Source: Burkholderia pyrrocinia (GTDB lineage Bacteria; Pseudomonadota; Gammaproteobacteria; Burkholderiales; Burkholderiaceae). From it: a stretch of 64,000 nt of DNA. The position numbers were made by a program, and so were the translations under genes. Below the pieces are notes generated by a model. That model did no database searches and was not told the DNA's origin. It was given only the letters and a program-made list of their open reading frames with translations. Positions 47,905 through 57,113 of the stretch are shown here, one piece after another (the stretch's first letter is position 1; each line of letters begins with the position of its first letter). The DNA is taken from the NCBI RefSeq assembly GCF_003330765.1, contig NZ_CP024902.1, positions 744,001-808,000 of the forward strand, written 5' to 3'.

Positions 47905-48107
47905 AATGCGGGTCGGTTGAAAAAACGCGTGCCGTACGCCGGGCACGCGCGGGGGAATGCGGCTCCGATGGCTGCACGCGCGACCGTACGCACGGCGCCG
48001 CGCCGGTTTCGGCGCGGTTCGCTCGGCGAAGAAAACGGGGACGTGTTGACCAAGATGCAATCCCTGACGATTCGGTGCTGGGAATTCCGGCCAACGGGCC
48101 GGCTTCG

Positions 48108-48126
48108 GGTAAAATCGCATTTTACC
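48108..48126 (+). promoter_or_regulatory. Perfect inverted repeat in the hda-purM promoter region
   Basis: GGTAAAAT-CGC-ATTTTACC, 8-bp arms with a 3-bp centre, 19 bp before the purM start. It also holds TAAAAT-type -10 boxes on both strands, so it may be the purM promoter, an operator, or both. Confidence 0.45.
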
Positions 48127-48145
48127 GACCTTCTCGCATTCCCCC

Positions 48146-49201
48146 ATGAATCCTCCGAAATCCGCTCCTGACGCTCAGGGTCTGTCCTATCGCGACGCAG
48201 GCGTCGACATCGACGCAGGCGACGCGCTCATCGACAAGATCAAGCCTTTTGCGAAGAAAACCCTGCGCGACGGCGTGCTCGGCGGCATCGGCGGGTTCGG
48301 CGCGCTGTTCGAAGTGCCGAAGAAGTATCGCGAGCCCGTGCTCGTGTCGGGCACCGACGGCGTGGGCACCAAGCTCAAGCTGGCGTTTCATCTGAACAAA
48401 CACGACACGGTCGGCCAGGATCTCGTCGCGATGAGCGTGAACGACATCCTCGTGCAGGGCGCCGAGCCGCTGTTCTTCCTCGACTACTTCGCGTGCGGCA
48501 AGCTCGACGTCGACACGGCCGCGACCGTCGTCAAGGGCATCGCGCAAGGCTGCGAACTGTCGGGCTGCGCGCTGATCGGCGGCGAAACCGCCGAAATGCC
48601 GGGCATGTACCCGGACGGCGAATACGATCTGGCCGGCTTCGCGGTCGGCGCGGTCGAGAAGAGCAAGATCATCGACGGCAGCACGATCGCCGAAGGCGAC
48701 GTGGTGCTGGGCCTCGCATCGAGCGGCATCCACTCGAACGGCTTCTCGCTCGTGCGCAAGATCATCGAGCGCGCGAACCCCGACCTGTCGGCCGATTTCC
48801 ACGGCCGCTCGCTCGCCGACGCGCTGATGGCGCCGACCCGCATCTACGTGAAGCCGCTGCTTGCGCTGATGCAGAAGCTGCCGGTGAAGGGCATGGCGCA
48901 CATCACGGGCGGCGGTCTCGTCGAGAACATTCCGCGCGTGCTGCGCGAAGGCCTCACCGCCGAGCTCGACCAGAACGCATGGCCGCTGCCGCCGCTGTTC
49001 AAGTGGCTGCAGGAGCACGGCGGCGTCGCCGATGCGGAAATGCACCGCGTGTTCAACTGCGGGATCGGCATGGCCGTGATCGTCGCGGCGGCCGATGCCG
49101 ATGCAGCGATCGCCGACCTGACCGCCGCCGGCGAACAGGTGTGGAAGATCGGTACCGTGCGCGCGACCCGCGAAGGCGAGGCGCAGACGGTCGTGGTCTG
49201 A
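48146..49201 (+). CDS. purM: Phosphoribosylformylglycinamidine cyclo-ligase (AIR synthetase)
   Basis: Fifth step of purine synthesis. 351 residues: [21 protein letters not shown] near 13, [16 protein letters not shown] near 60, [11 protein letters not shown] near 146, [18 protein letters not shown] near 187, and [16 protein letters not shown] near 250. Start ATG 48146. A terminator follows at 49234. Confidence 0.97.
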   Translation: MNPPKSAPDAQGLSYRDAGVDIDAGDALIDKIKPFAKKTLRDGVLGGIGGFGALFEVPKKYREPVLVSGTDGVGTKLKLAFHLNKHDTVGQDLVAMSVNDILVQGAEPLFFLDYFACGKLDVDTAATVVKGIAQGCELSGCALIGGETAEMPGMYPDGEYDLAGFAVGAVEKSKIIDGSTIAEGDVVLGLASSGIHSNGFSLVRKIIERANPDLSADFHGRSLADALMAPTRIYVKPLLALMQKLPVKGMAHITGGGLVENIPRVLREGLTAELDQNAWPLPPLFKWLQEHGGVADAEMHRVFNCGIGMAVIVAAADADAAIADLTAAGEQVWKIGTVRATREGEAQTVVV

Positions 49202-49228
49202 CGCACCGCCAGCAGCAGATGCAGCAAC

Positions 49229-49264
49229 GAAAGCCGCCCGGAGTCGATCCGGGCGGTTTTTTTT
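49229..49264 (+). terminator. Rho-independent terminator after purM
   Basis: CCGCCCGGA-GTCGA-TCCGGGCGG followed by eight Ts; 9-bp perfect stem. Confidence 0.9.
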
Positions 49265-49302
49265 CGGGCGCCGTGCGCGGCGCCGATGAAGGAGGGACGA
49301 CG

Positions 49303-49698
49303 ATGACCGAAGATGAACGCGCGATCCGCGAGCTCGTGGAAAACTGGTTCGTGTCGAGCCGGCGCGGCGATCTGGCGACCGTGCTCGACCTGATCGCCGA
49401 CGACGCGATCTTCATGGTGGCCGGCAAGCCGCCGTTCGACAAGGCGGCATTCGCGGCCGCGTCGCGTGAAGCGAACGCGGGTGCGGAGCACGCGCCGAAG
49501 ATCGACGGCCGCTACCGGATCGACGAACTGCGCGTGATGGGCGACTGGGCGTACATGCGCAATTTCCTCGAGATCGACGCGACGCCGCCGGGCGGCGAGA
49601 CGATACGCCGTTCGGGCCATACGCTGACGATCTTCCGCAAGGCCGACGGCCGCTGGCAACTCGTGCGCGATGCGAATCTCGTGACGCTCGTGCACTGA
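49303..49698 (+). CDS. SnoaL-like / SgcJ-EcaC family protein
   Basis: 131 residues with the cystatin-like (NTF2) fold of the SgcJ/EcaC group: RAIRELVENWFVSSRRGDLATVLDLIADDAIFM near 6-38 and GHTLTIFRKADGRWQLVRDANL near 105-126. AAGGAGG lies 10 bp before ATG 49303. Family members are ketosteroid-isomerase-like binding proteins or enzymes of varied substrate; no function can be assigned. It stands alone after the purM terminator and is convergent with miaA. Confidence 0.8.
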   Translation: MTEDERAIRELVENWFVSSRRGDLATVLDLIADDAIFMVAGKPPFDKAAFAAASREANAGAEHAPKIDGRYRIDELRVMGDWAYMRNFLEIDATPPGGETIRRSGHTLTIFRKADGRWQLVRDANLVTLVH

Positions 49699-49887
49699 GC
49701 GCGGCGGGGCGCGTGACGGTGCCTGCCGACGCTCAGGCGGACGGCCGCGGCGCGCCCGCCGGACGCGCGCCGGCCAGCAACGGCGGTACGAGCAGATAGA
49801 GCAGCGCGGCCGCGGCCCAGACGAGCCCCGGCCACGTCGCGCCTGGCGGCGCGCCAGCGCGGCTGACACGGGCTGCCGGCGGCCCGC

Positions 49888-50862
49888 TCAGCCCGGTGTG
49901 CGGCCGTCGAGCACGCGTTCGAGTGCGTCGAGCGCGCGGGCCGTCGAGTCCGGCGCGACGCAGTCGACGACGATCCGCTCGGGCATCGCGCGCAGCCACG
50001 TGATCTGGCGCTTGCAGAGTTGGCGCGTCGCGAAGATACCCTTGTCGCGCATCGTCCGGTAGTCGGTGTCGCCGTCGAGAAATTCCCACGCCTGCCGGTA
50101 GCCGACGCAGCGCATCGACGGCAGGCCGGGATGGAGGTCGTCGCGACGGCGCAGCCGTTCGACTTCGTCGATGAAGCCCGCGTCGAGCATCGCGTCGAAG
50201 CGCTGCGCGATCCGCGCGTGCAGCACCGCGCGATCCGACGGTTCGAGTGCGACCGGCACGAACCGAAACGCGGCGGCCGCATCGTCCGCGGGCGGCGGCG
50301 CGGCAAGCAGCACCGACATCGGCTGCCCGCTCAGCATGAAGATTTCAAGCGCACGCTGGATCCGCTGCGAATCGTTCGGCGCGAGCCGGGCGGCCGTCGC
50401 GGGGTCAACCTGCGCTAGCCGTGCATGGAGCGCGGGCCAGCCGTCGCGCGCGGCGTCGGCATCGAGTTCGGCGCGCACGGCTGGGTTGGCGCCCGGCAAG
50501 TCGTTGAGCCCCTGCGTCAGCGCCTTGTAGTACAGCATCGTGCCGCCCGCGAGCAGCGGCGTGCGGCCGCGCGCGGCGATCTCGCCGATCAGGCGCAGCG
50601 CGTCCGTGCGGAATTCCGCGGCCGAATACGCGTCGGCCGGGTCGATGATGTCGATCAGGTGATGCGGCACGCTCGCGCGCTCGTCGCGCGACGGTTTTGC
50701 GGTGCCGATATCCATGTCGCGGTAGACCAGCGCCGAATCGACGCTGACGATCTCGACCGGGCGGCGCGCGGCCAGCGCCAGCGCCGCGGCCGTCTTGCCC
50801 GATGCGGTGGGGCCGAGCAGGCAGGCGATCGTCGTCGGGCGGGAGGGCGGTGCGGCGCTCAT
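49888..50862 (-). CDS. miaA: tRNA dimethylallyltransferase MiaA
   Basis: Adds the isopentenyl group to A37 of tRNAs reading UNN codons. 324 residues: P-loop [17 protein letters not shown] near 15, [22 protein letters not shown] near 37, [13 protein letters not shown] near 65, [17 protein letters not shown] near 101, and [15 protein letters not shown] near 274. It overlaps the mutL stop by 4 bp (ATGA), the usual mutL-miaA coupling. The 189 bp between miaA and the SnoaL-like gene encode only a Gly/Pro/Ala-rich hydrophobic stretch without a start. Confidence 0.96.
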   Translation of the reverse strand: MSAAPPSRPTTIACLLGPTASGKTAAALALAARRPVEIVSVDSALVYRDMDIGTAKPSRDERASVPHHLIDIIDPADAYSAAEFRTDALRLIGEIAARGRTPLLAGGTMLYYKALTQGLNDLPGANPAVRAELDADAARDGWPALHARLAQVDPATAARLAPNDSQRIQRALEIFMLSGQPMSVLLAAPPPADDAAAAFRFVPVALEPSDRAVLHARIAQRFDAMLDAGFIDEVERLRRRDDLHPGLPSMRCVGYRQAWEFLDGDTDYRTMRDKGIFATRQLCKRQITWLRAMPERIVVDCVAPDSTARALDALERVLDGRTPG

Positions 50863-52838
50863 TGGCCGCGCATGAACAGGCGGTCGAGATCGTTCAGCGT
50901 GAGCTGATACCAGGTCGGCCGGCCGTGGTTGCATTGATCTGCGCGCTCGGTCGCCTCCATCTGGCGCAGCAGCGCGTTCATCTCGTCGAGCGTCAGGCGC
51001 CGGTTCGCACGCACCGCGTGGTGGCACGCGAGCGTGCCGAGCAGTTCGTGCTGGCGCTCGGTGAGCACGCGCGAGCCGCCGAATGCGTGCAGGTCGGCGA
51101 GCACCGCACGCGCGAGCGCCTGCAGGTCGGCATCCTTCAGCAGCGCCGGCACCGCGCGGATCGCGAGCGTCGTCGGCGACAGCACCGCGAGATCGAAGCC
51201 GAGCGATTCGAGCGTGTCGCGCTCTTCCTCGACCGTACCGATCTCGACCGGCGTGGCCGTCATCGACACCGGCAGCAGCAGCGACTGCACGGCGACCGAG
51301 CGATCGGCGAGCGCGTTCTTGAACTGTTCGTACAGGATCCGCTCGTGTGCCGCGTGCATGTCGACGATCACCAGCCCGTGCGCGTTCTGCGCGAGCACGT
51401 AGATGCCGTGGATCTGGCCGAGCGCAAAGCCGAGCGGCTGCTCGTCGTGCGCGGTGGCTGCGAGCGGCGATGCGGTGAAGCCTGGCAGCGGCGCGATCGG
51501 CGTGCCGGCCGAATCGCGGGCGAGGCTCGTCGTGCCGTCCGGCGTGCCCGCGCCGGTGTCCTTGCGGCCGAACAACGCGTCGTAGAGCGCGAGCGGCTGA
51601 GCGACGGGCAGCGTTCCCTGCGTCATCCGCGCCTGGCGCATCCAGGTGTTGCCCGACGACGATGACGACGACGGCGACGAGAAACCGCTGCCGCTGGCCG
51701 CCTGGCCCTGGCCGAGCGGCGTGTCCAGGAACGATGCCGGCCCGCGCGGTGCGGGTTCGATATGCGCGGCATGGCCGCCCGCCGTGGTTTCCGGCGACGC
51801 GCCCGCATGGCGAGCGAGCGAGCGCTGGACCGCGTGGAACACATATTGGTGGATCGAGCGCGAATCGCGGAACCGCACTTCGATCTTCGACGGATGCACG
51901 TTCACGTCGACGGCTTCGGGCGGCAGGTCGAGGAACAGCACGTACGACGGGTAGCGGTCGCCGTGCAGCACGTCCTCGTAGGCCGCGCGCACCGCATGCG
52001 TCAGCAGCTTGTCGCGCACGAAGCGGCCGTTGACGAAGAAATACTGCTGGTCGGCGCGCCCGCGGCTCGCGGTCGGCAGGCCTGCGCAGCCGTAGACCGC
52101 GAGCGGGCCGGCCTGTTCGTCGAGCGGCAGGTGTGCGGTCGCGAAGCTGTCGCCGAGGATCTTCGCGACGCGTTGCGCGGGTTCGGTCGCATTCCAGTGC
52201 TCGACGGCCTTGCCGTTGTGCAGCACCGAGATCGCGACGTCCGGCCGCGCGAGCGCCGCGCGGCGGATCATTTCGAGGCAGTGGCCGAACTCGGTCTGCT
52301 CGCTCTTCAGGAACTTGCGCCGCGCGGGCGTGTTGAAGTACAGCTCGCGCACCTCGATCGTCGTGCCGATCGAGCCGGCGGCGGGCGACAGCACGCCCGT
52401 GTGCGCATCGATCTTCATCGCATGCGCGGCGTCGGCCGTCCGGCTCGTGATCGACATCTCGGCGACCGACGCGATCGACGCGAGCGCTTCGCCGCGGAAC
52501 CCGAGCGTCGCGACCGCTTCGAGCTCCTCCAGCGAGCGGATCTTGCTGGTCGCATGGCGCATCAGCGCGAGCGCCAGCTCGTCGGGCGGAATCCCGCAAC
52601 CGTCGTCGGTGATCGAGATGCGCTTGACGCCGCCTTCTTCCAGCACGATGCGCAGTGTTGTCGCGCCGGCGTCCATCGCGTTCTCGAGCAGTTCCTTGAC
52701 GACTGACGCCGGGCGTTCGACGACCTCGCCGGCGGCGATCTGACTGATCAGCTGGTCGGGCAGGGGCTGGATCGCGCGCAGCGGGCGCGGAGCGGGGGCG
52801 GGCGCGGCGCCCGCGGCCGTTTCGGTGATATCGGACAT
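50859..52838 (-). CDS. mutL: DNA mismatch repair protein MutL
   Basis: GHKL ATPase linking MutS to MutH/UvrD or its own nicking. 659 residues: [31 protein letters not shown] region at 35-65 (ATP-binding Asn and Asp), DDGCGIP near 77, [14 protein letters not shown] near 113, transducer domain to about 335, Ser/Gly-rich linker ([16 protein letters not shown] near 385), and C-terminal dimerisation domain. No DQHA-x2-E-x4-E endonuclease motif: the position reads [15 protein letters not shown], as in MutL proteins without nuclease activity. Start ATG 52838. Confidence 0.96.
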   Translation of the reverse strand: MSDITETAAGAAPAPAPRPLRAIQPLPDQLISQIAAGEVVERPASVVKELLENAMDAGATTLRIVLEEGGVKRISITDDGCGIPPDELALALMRHATSKIRSLEELEAVATLGFRGEALASIASVAEMSITSRTADAAHAMKIDAHTGVLSPAAGSIGTTIEVRELYFNTPARRKFLKSEQTEFGHCLEMIRRAALARPDVAISVLHNGKAVEHWNATEPAQRVAKILGDSFATAHLPLDEQAGPLAVYGCAGLPTASRGRADQQYFFVNGRFVRDKLLTHAVRAAYEDVLHGDRYPSYVLFLDLPPEAVDVNVHPSKIEVRFRDSRSIHQYVFHAVQRSLARHAGASPETTAGGHAAHIEPAPRGPASFLDTPLGQGQAASGSGFSSPSSSSSSGNTWMRQARMTQGTLPVAQPLALYDALFGRKDTGAGTPDGTTSLARDSAGTPIAPLPGFTASPLAATAHDEQPLGFALGQIHGIYVLAQNAHGLVIVDMHAAHERILYEQFKNALADRSVAVQSLLLPVSMTATPVEIGTVEEERDTLESLGFDLAVLSPTTLAIRAVPALLKDADLQALARAVLADLHAFGGSRVLTERQHELLGTLACHHAVRANRRLTLDEMNALLRQMEATERADQCNHGRPTWYQLTLNDLDRLFMRGQ

Positions 52839-53012
52839 GGCCGAATTATAGCGAGGCGGCGGATGTATGCCGGGGCGCCCGGCGGTTACGTTTTTTCACG
52901 GAGCCTTAAGGTAGTTTCGGTATCATGGGTCCGTAACGCACGCCGGCCTTGGCTGGCGCGCGCTTCAGCCTTTTCTGGCCATTCCGGCCCTTTCGCCTTC
53001 GAGGAATCGCAT

Positions 53013-53696
53013 TTGGATACGCTGCTTCATTTCGTCAATCTTGTCCTGCATATCGACGCATTCCTCGGCGATTTCATCCGGCAGTACGGCGCGTGGGTCT
53101 ATGTCGTGCTGTTCCTGATCGTGTTCTGCGAGACGGGGCTCGTCGTGTTCCCGTTCCTGCCCGGCGATTCGCTGCTGTTCATCGGCGGCGCGTTTGCGGC
53201 GACGGGCGAAATGAACGTCGGCGCGCTGATCGTGCTGCTGCTCGTCGCGGCGATCGCCGGCAACACCGTGAACTACCTGATCGGCCGCTGGGTCGGCCCG
53301 AAGGTCTTCAATACCCATATCCCGGTGCTCGAGCGCTTCCTCGATCGCGCCGCGCTGCAGAAGACCCACTCGTTCTACGACAAGCACGGCGGCAAGACGA
53401 TCGTGCTCGCGCGCTTCATTCCGGTCGTGCGCACGTTCGCGCCGTTCGTCGCGGGCGCGTCGTCGATGAGCGCCGCGCGCTTCCAGCTCTTCAACGTGAT
53501 CGGCGCGCTGGTGTGGGTGCTGCTGCTCGTGCTGCTCGGTTACTTCTTCGGCAACATCCCGTTCATCCGCCAATACCTGAACGTGATCGTGCTGGTCGGG
53601 ATCGGCGCGGCGATCGTGCCGGTCGCGCTCGGCGCGGTGTGGAAGCTCGTGCGCGGGCGGCGGTCGGACAATGCGCAGGGGACGGGCGGGCGCTGA
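53013..53696 (+). CDS. DedA-family membrane protein
   Basis: 227-residue inner-membrane protein of the DedA/SNARE-associated family, implicated in lipid-carrier flipping and envelope homeostasis. Four to five hydrophobic segments; family motifs CETGLVVFPFLPGDSLLF near 45, GNTVNYLIGRWVG near 87, and ARFIPVVRTFAPFVAGASSM near 134. TTG 53013 is chosen as the start because GAGGAA lies 6 bp before it; the frame upstream has no similarity. It is convergent with mscS, but an accessory island now separates the two genes. Confidence 0.92.
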   Translation: MDTLLHFVNLVLHIDAFLGDFIRQYGAWVYVVLFLIVFCETGLVVFPFLPGDSLLFIGGAFAATGEMNVGALIVLLLVAAIAGNTVNYLIGRWVGPKVFNTHIPVLERFLDRAALQKTHSFYDKHGGKTIVLARFIPVVRTFAPFVAGASSMSAARFQLFNVIGALVWVLLLVLLGYFFGNIPFIRQYLNVIVLVGIGAAIVPVALGAVWKLVRGRRSDNAQGTGGR

Positions 53697-53721
53697 GCGG
53701 GGGGGCTTCGTTTCTGGTGCA

Positions 53722-53729
53722 ATAAAAAA
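53722..53729. repeat. ATAAAAAA flank of the IS remnant after dedA
   Basis: Identical to the 8-bp duplication of the intact IS at 41435 and 42748. It lies 26 bp after the dedA stop and directly before the GTTCATCGC of the left IS remnant; probably the A-tract of the former dedA/mscS terminator. Confidence 0.6.
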
Positions 53730-53862
53730 GTTCATCGCGGATTACCGGGGAACGCGGCGCGGATCTTGACGAAGAAGGACTCATCGTCGCGGTACCCGTC
53801 AGCCCTGCGCTTGATGACCTTGATGGTGCTGTTGACGCCTTCACGATGCCGGTATTGCGCGG
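53730..53862 (-). mobile_element. Left ISL3-type remnant (133 bp, transposase 3' end outward)
   Basis: GTTCATCGCGGATTACCGGGGAACGC and the following bases match the left end of the intact IS at 41443 through the transposase 3' end, with scattered substitutions; similarity stops near 53862. One G of the terminal GG is missing. The transposase C-terminal frame is readable on the minus strand. It truncates the gene fragment at 53863-53927. Confidence 0.85.
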
Positions 53863-53927
53863 CTGGCGGGCGCGCGGACGTCGAACGCCCGTTCCTGCGC
53901 GACCACCTTGTTTTCCGGATCGGTCAT
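53863..53927 (-). pseudogene. 5' fragment of an unknown gene truncated by the IS remnant
   Basis: ATG 53927 (MTDPENKVVAQERAFDVRAP) with GAGGAT upstream reads about 21 codons and then runs into the IS remnant. It lies 53 bp downstream of the 541-residue gene on the same strand and may be the next gene of that operon. Too short to identify. Confidence 0.4.
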
Positions 53928-53980
53928 GTGATGGATCCTCGTGCGCGGAAGACCGGCTGATCTCTTCTCGTGCCGTGTCC

Positions 53981-55659
53981 TCATTGCGTCGGCAGTTCGG
54001 GCGCAAGCCCTCCGCTTTCGCGCAGCGCGACGGATCGCAATCCAATCCCGACAGTTCGATTGTCGTTGGGATTTCCCCCCACGTCGCAGGGCCGCAATGC
54101 CCCTTGCACATCGAAGGCAATGATCAGCAACCGGTGCTTGACGGCTTCGGCGTCGAGTCTGACGACCCACTCCATGCTCCCGTCCTGGCCGAGGGACAAC
54201 CGACATTCGTGGCCATTGACCAGGATGCGTATGGTCGGCGGGGTCACCGTGCCGGGAGCAAACACCTGGCCGTGCAACGAGAATTCGAAGTCGCCGCCAG
54301 GCGGCACGTTATCGGGAAAGCCCAGTGGAATAACCAGCCACGCGTGCGCTTCTGCACTCCACACGCCCCAATTTTCAGGCCAGTACCAGCCATATCCGAA
54401 GACAGTACATGCAGCACCCGGCGCACCCAGCGCCATGCTCAGCGACTGTCCCGGCACGAGCGTCGGCAATTCCTGCAGACCGTTCGCCGCTGGATCCAGT
54501 CCCCAGCGGTAGCCGAAGATCTGGTTGAGCATGTCCTCGGGAAACGCCGGCGGCGGGTTGGCCGAAAGTCGAGGCAGGGGCCAATGCCACGCGCGCTGTC
54601 TCGCACGGGCGAAAGCCCTTAGCGAGCGAACGCTGGCCACCTCGAGCCTGACGGGTATCCACGGTGAGCAGGTTGTCGGCAGAAGACCGACCCGATTGCG
54701 GTCATCGGTGAGCAATCGCCGAATATCGTTGCACCCAAGATAGCTGGCTTCGTTAAGCACACCGGAGGATACCGCTCCGACGAATGCAAGATTGTCCGCG
54801 CAGAGCAGACTGTATGTGTTGCCGCTCACGAGCACCGCGTTGGGCACCTGTTCCAGCAATGCGTGCAGGTGGCTCGTATCGGTCTGCGCGGGATGAGGAC
54901 GAATAGCAAGGAGATCGACCTCCTTCGCCCAATCGCTGATTTGCTTGACGAAATCGACGGGGCGCGTGAGGCGGCCACCGTGCACCACAGCCAGATCAAC
55001 GGTCATCTGCCCGACAAAAACACCTACGCTCCGATCAGGCCGCACAATAAAAGACTGTCCGCGCCGCGCAAAGTGGGCGCGCAAGCCGGCGGCCGCAGAC
55101 CAGATTATCTCTTCGTCTATGCGCAGCCGCTCCAGTTCACGCTGAATCCCGGGATCGTTGGTGCGCATTGCCAGATGCAGATCGCGGGTAAAGCGGATCG
55201 AGTGGATTTCCACGTCGATGAATGCCGCTCCGTGGCAGTCTACATAATGCATGATGGACGGCGGCAAGCCCCAGCCAATCACCAGGGTAGCGGGCGTCAA
55301 GGCCAGTGAGCTCAAGTGCTCTGCGGCCTGATTCAAGTCGGTCGTGCACGCAGCGGCCCATCCGTCCGGGCTTTGCGGTAAGTCCAGTGCCTCCATAACC
55401 TTGCGTACTGGAATGCTCCCGCCCTGCGACCGGGAGCAGACTTCCCTCACGCGCCAACCCAGTCTCGAAGCTGCCGTGCCGAAGAAAGCACGCAAGAACT
55501 TGCGGTTGACCTGTGATGCCAGCGGCAATCCGTTTTCGCGCGTCCGAAAAAAATCGTCAGCGAAGACCACCTCGTCGATGTGCGGTCGTCGTTTCAATTC
55601 CAGCATGAATCCATCGATTGTTTATTGCAGGTTACTGAATGTATTGCGAGTGCATCCAT
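53981..55659 (-). CDS. Putative glycan transferase with C-terminal beta-rich domain (possibly frameshifted near its start)
   Basis: The uninterrupted part from ATG 55606 encodes 541 residues. The first about 290 residues resemble capsule/GT-B type transferases (IRPHPAQTDTSHLH near 238, then SSGVLNEASYLGC near 280). The C-terminal about 160 residues form a beta-rich domain (YGWYWPENWGVWSAEAHAWL; APGTVTPPTIRILVNG) like the DUF7024 domain found in cell-surface polysaccharide proteins. Neither ATG 55606 nor its upstream sequence has a good RBS, and the frame before it reads IDGF back to a stop. A better start may be ATG 55659 (MDALAIHSVTCNKQSMD), which would join after a 4-bp loss around 55610-55620. 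Downstream of the FkbM pseudogene. Confidence 0.6.
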
Positions 55660-55676
55660 GACGAAGACAGGTCGCG

Positions 55677-56497
55677 TCAGGTGACCGTCTCGCGAGAAAA
55701 CCCGAACGTCGGACTTGTGTGGCGATGCATTTCGCCCGGCTCGACGTCGACCTCCGCAAACTCCGGTTCGTGGTCGTGTTTGCGCAAAAACACACGATAG
55801 CCGTACTGGGGTGTCCCGCTCAAGCGGTGCCGCAACACATGCCGCAGATCGCCAAAGAGCCCGGCGACGATGGCACGCGGCGGGCAGCGACCAAGCATCT
55901 CCATGCCGCCTGATAGCGCATCGCCTTCCGCTCCCTCGATAATCCGACTCCAGATGTCGAACGCGCCGTGCTCGATCCGTAGCGCATCGATGCTCGTGGT
56001 TTGCACGGAAATCATGTGATGAATGTCGCCGAAGATGTACAGAAACAGCGCAAGCACTTTGTCCTTCAGGCTCGATCCTTGATGGCGCGCGAGCGAAACG
56101 GTCATCATGGTCGAGTGCCCCCGCATCGGAGGAGATCCTGGTCCGCGGGAACGACGCGGTCGGTAGCCCCCTCGCGAGCTTGGCATGAAGCTCAGGAATC
56201 GGCTCAGCAGCGATTACGCGACGCGCACCGGTCTCGAGCAACTTGATTGCGGTGACGCCGATATTCGCGCTGACATCGAGCGATCTGATTGCTTGTCCTG
56301 ACGAATCGGCGGAACCGGGTCCGGTCTATATCATCTTTCGGATATCGAATATCCGGGATCAGCGACACCGAATAGTACCTTTCGTGCCGGCGAGACAAAT
56401 CAAACGTGATGGGTATCGCACCGATTTCGAAAGTGCCTTTTCCGCTGCCCCGGATGCTGCCTTCGAATTCCGTGTAAAGCGTCTCCTGCGTCGACAT
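55677..56497 (-). pseudogene. FkbM-family methyltransferase, broken by two frameshifts
   Basis: Three consecutive frames together read as one FkbM methyltransferase of about 270 residues. Frame 1 from ATG 56497 (MSTQETLYTEFEGSIRG, after AGAAGAGAG) to about 56320. Frame 2 holds the SAM-binding start SLDVSANIGVTAIKLLETG and RVIAAEPIPELHAKLARGLP (about 56310-56170). Frame 3 holds VSVQTTSIDALR, then RIIEGAEGDALSGGMEMLGR and PPRAIVAGLFGDLRHVLRHRL, to the stop at 55677. Each junction shifts the frame by the same amount (one extra base or two lost). FkbM enzymes O-methylate sugars of surface glycans. Pseudogene unless sequencing error. Confidence 0.75.
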
Positions 56498-56642
56498 TAC
56501 GCTCTCTTCTGTTAATGGGGGCATATTGTCCGCCCGCGTCGGTGCCTATCGTACTCGCGCACAGGGTGAGCTTGATATTACTTTCAGTCACCGTTAATTA
56601 CATTTCATTACATGGCATTGCCGGGTCCGCTAATTCGAGACA

Positions 56643-57041
56643 TTGCTGCATCACGAGTATTGGGGTGACGAAGTCGCGAGGCCGTGTCGACGCCGCTTTC
56701 GATTCGGCAAGCGATGTCATCGCCGCATGCTCTCGCTCATGCTCCGGAATCCGACGCCCTTGACTCGAGCCCCTTCTCCCGAAGCACCTTCCGTGTCCGT
56801 CGCCGTCCTGCTACGTGCAAGCCATTCGCACCTTTATCCCGGCAGTATCGTGACGCTCGACGATGCACCGCGCATCGAGAAGCCGCATCCGGCCATAATC
56901 GAATTCGCCGGCGGATCGGGTGTGGCCGCGACGCTTGCTTCGCCCGACGACGATACATTCGAACTCGCCGTGGACGAATACCGTGACGAACGGTACTTCT
57001 TCCTCAAGATCCGCGCCGCGTTCCCCGGTAATCCGCGATGA
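56643..57041 (+). pseudogene. Chimeric ORF: unknown protein fused to the transposase C-terminus
   Basis: Frame with a central part SVAVLLRASHSHLYPGSIVT... TFELAVDEY of unknown family, whose last about 20 codons (DERYFFLKIRAAFPGNPR, stop) are those of the ISL3 transposase. The true gene probably started near GTG 56792 and lost its own 3' end to the IS. The interval 56498-56642 holds no clear gene. Confidence 0.5.
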
Positions 57042-57044
57042 TCC
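56979..57044 (+). mobile_element. Right ISL3-type remnant (66 bp, inverted relative to the left one)
   Basis: TACCGTGACGAACGGTACTT... to GCGATGATCC matches the same end of the intact IS as the left remnant, in the opposite orientation, with about six substitutions (ATCC for AACC in the terminal repeat). The two remnants therefore face outwards around 53.86-56.98 kb. Confidence 0.85.
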
Positions 57045-57072
57045 AAAACAAAACCCTCGCACTTGGCGAGGG
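57045..57072 (-). terminator. Probable former mscS terminator
   Basis: On the minus strand CCCTCGC-CAAGT-GCGAGGG is followed by TTTTGTTTT, a typical rho-independent terminator. The IS remnant ends exactly at its T-tract. It is now 1.9 kb from mscS because of the intron. Confidence 0.7.
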
Positions 57073-57088
57073 TCTGTCAGCAGTCTGA

Positions 57089-57112
57089 GCGTGGCGGTTG
57101 CCACGCTTTTTT
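57089..57112 (+). terminator. Terminator hairpin at the group II intron insertion site
   Basis: GCGTGGC-GGTT-GCCACGC followed by TTTTTT; the intron begins 1-3 bases after the T-tract, the classic group IIC target. Confidence 0.85.
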
Positions 57113-57113
57113 C

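Noticed and set aside
49733..49887. Hydrophobic stretch (WAAAALLYLLVPPLL) on the minus strand after miaA
   Set aside because: Looks like a membrane helix, but no start codon with an RBS was found before it; the frame runs back into miaA.
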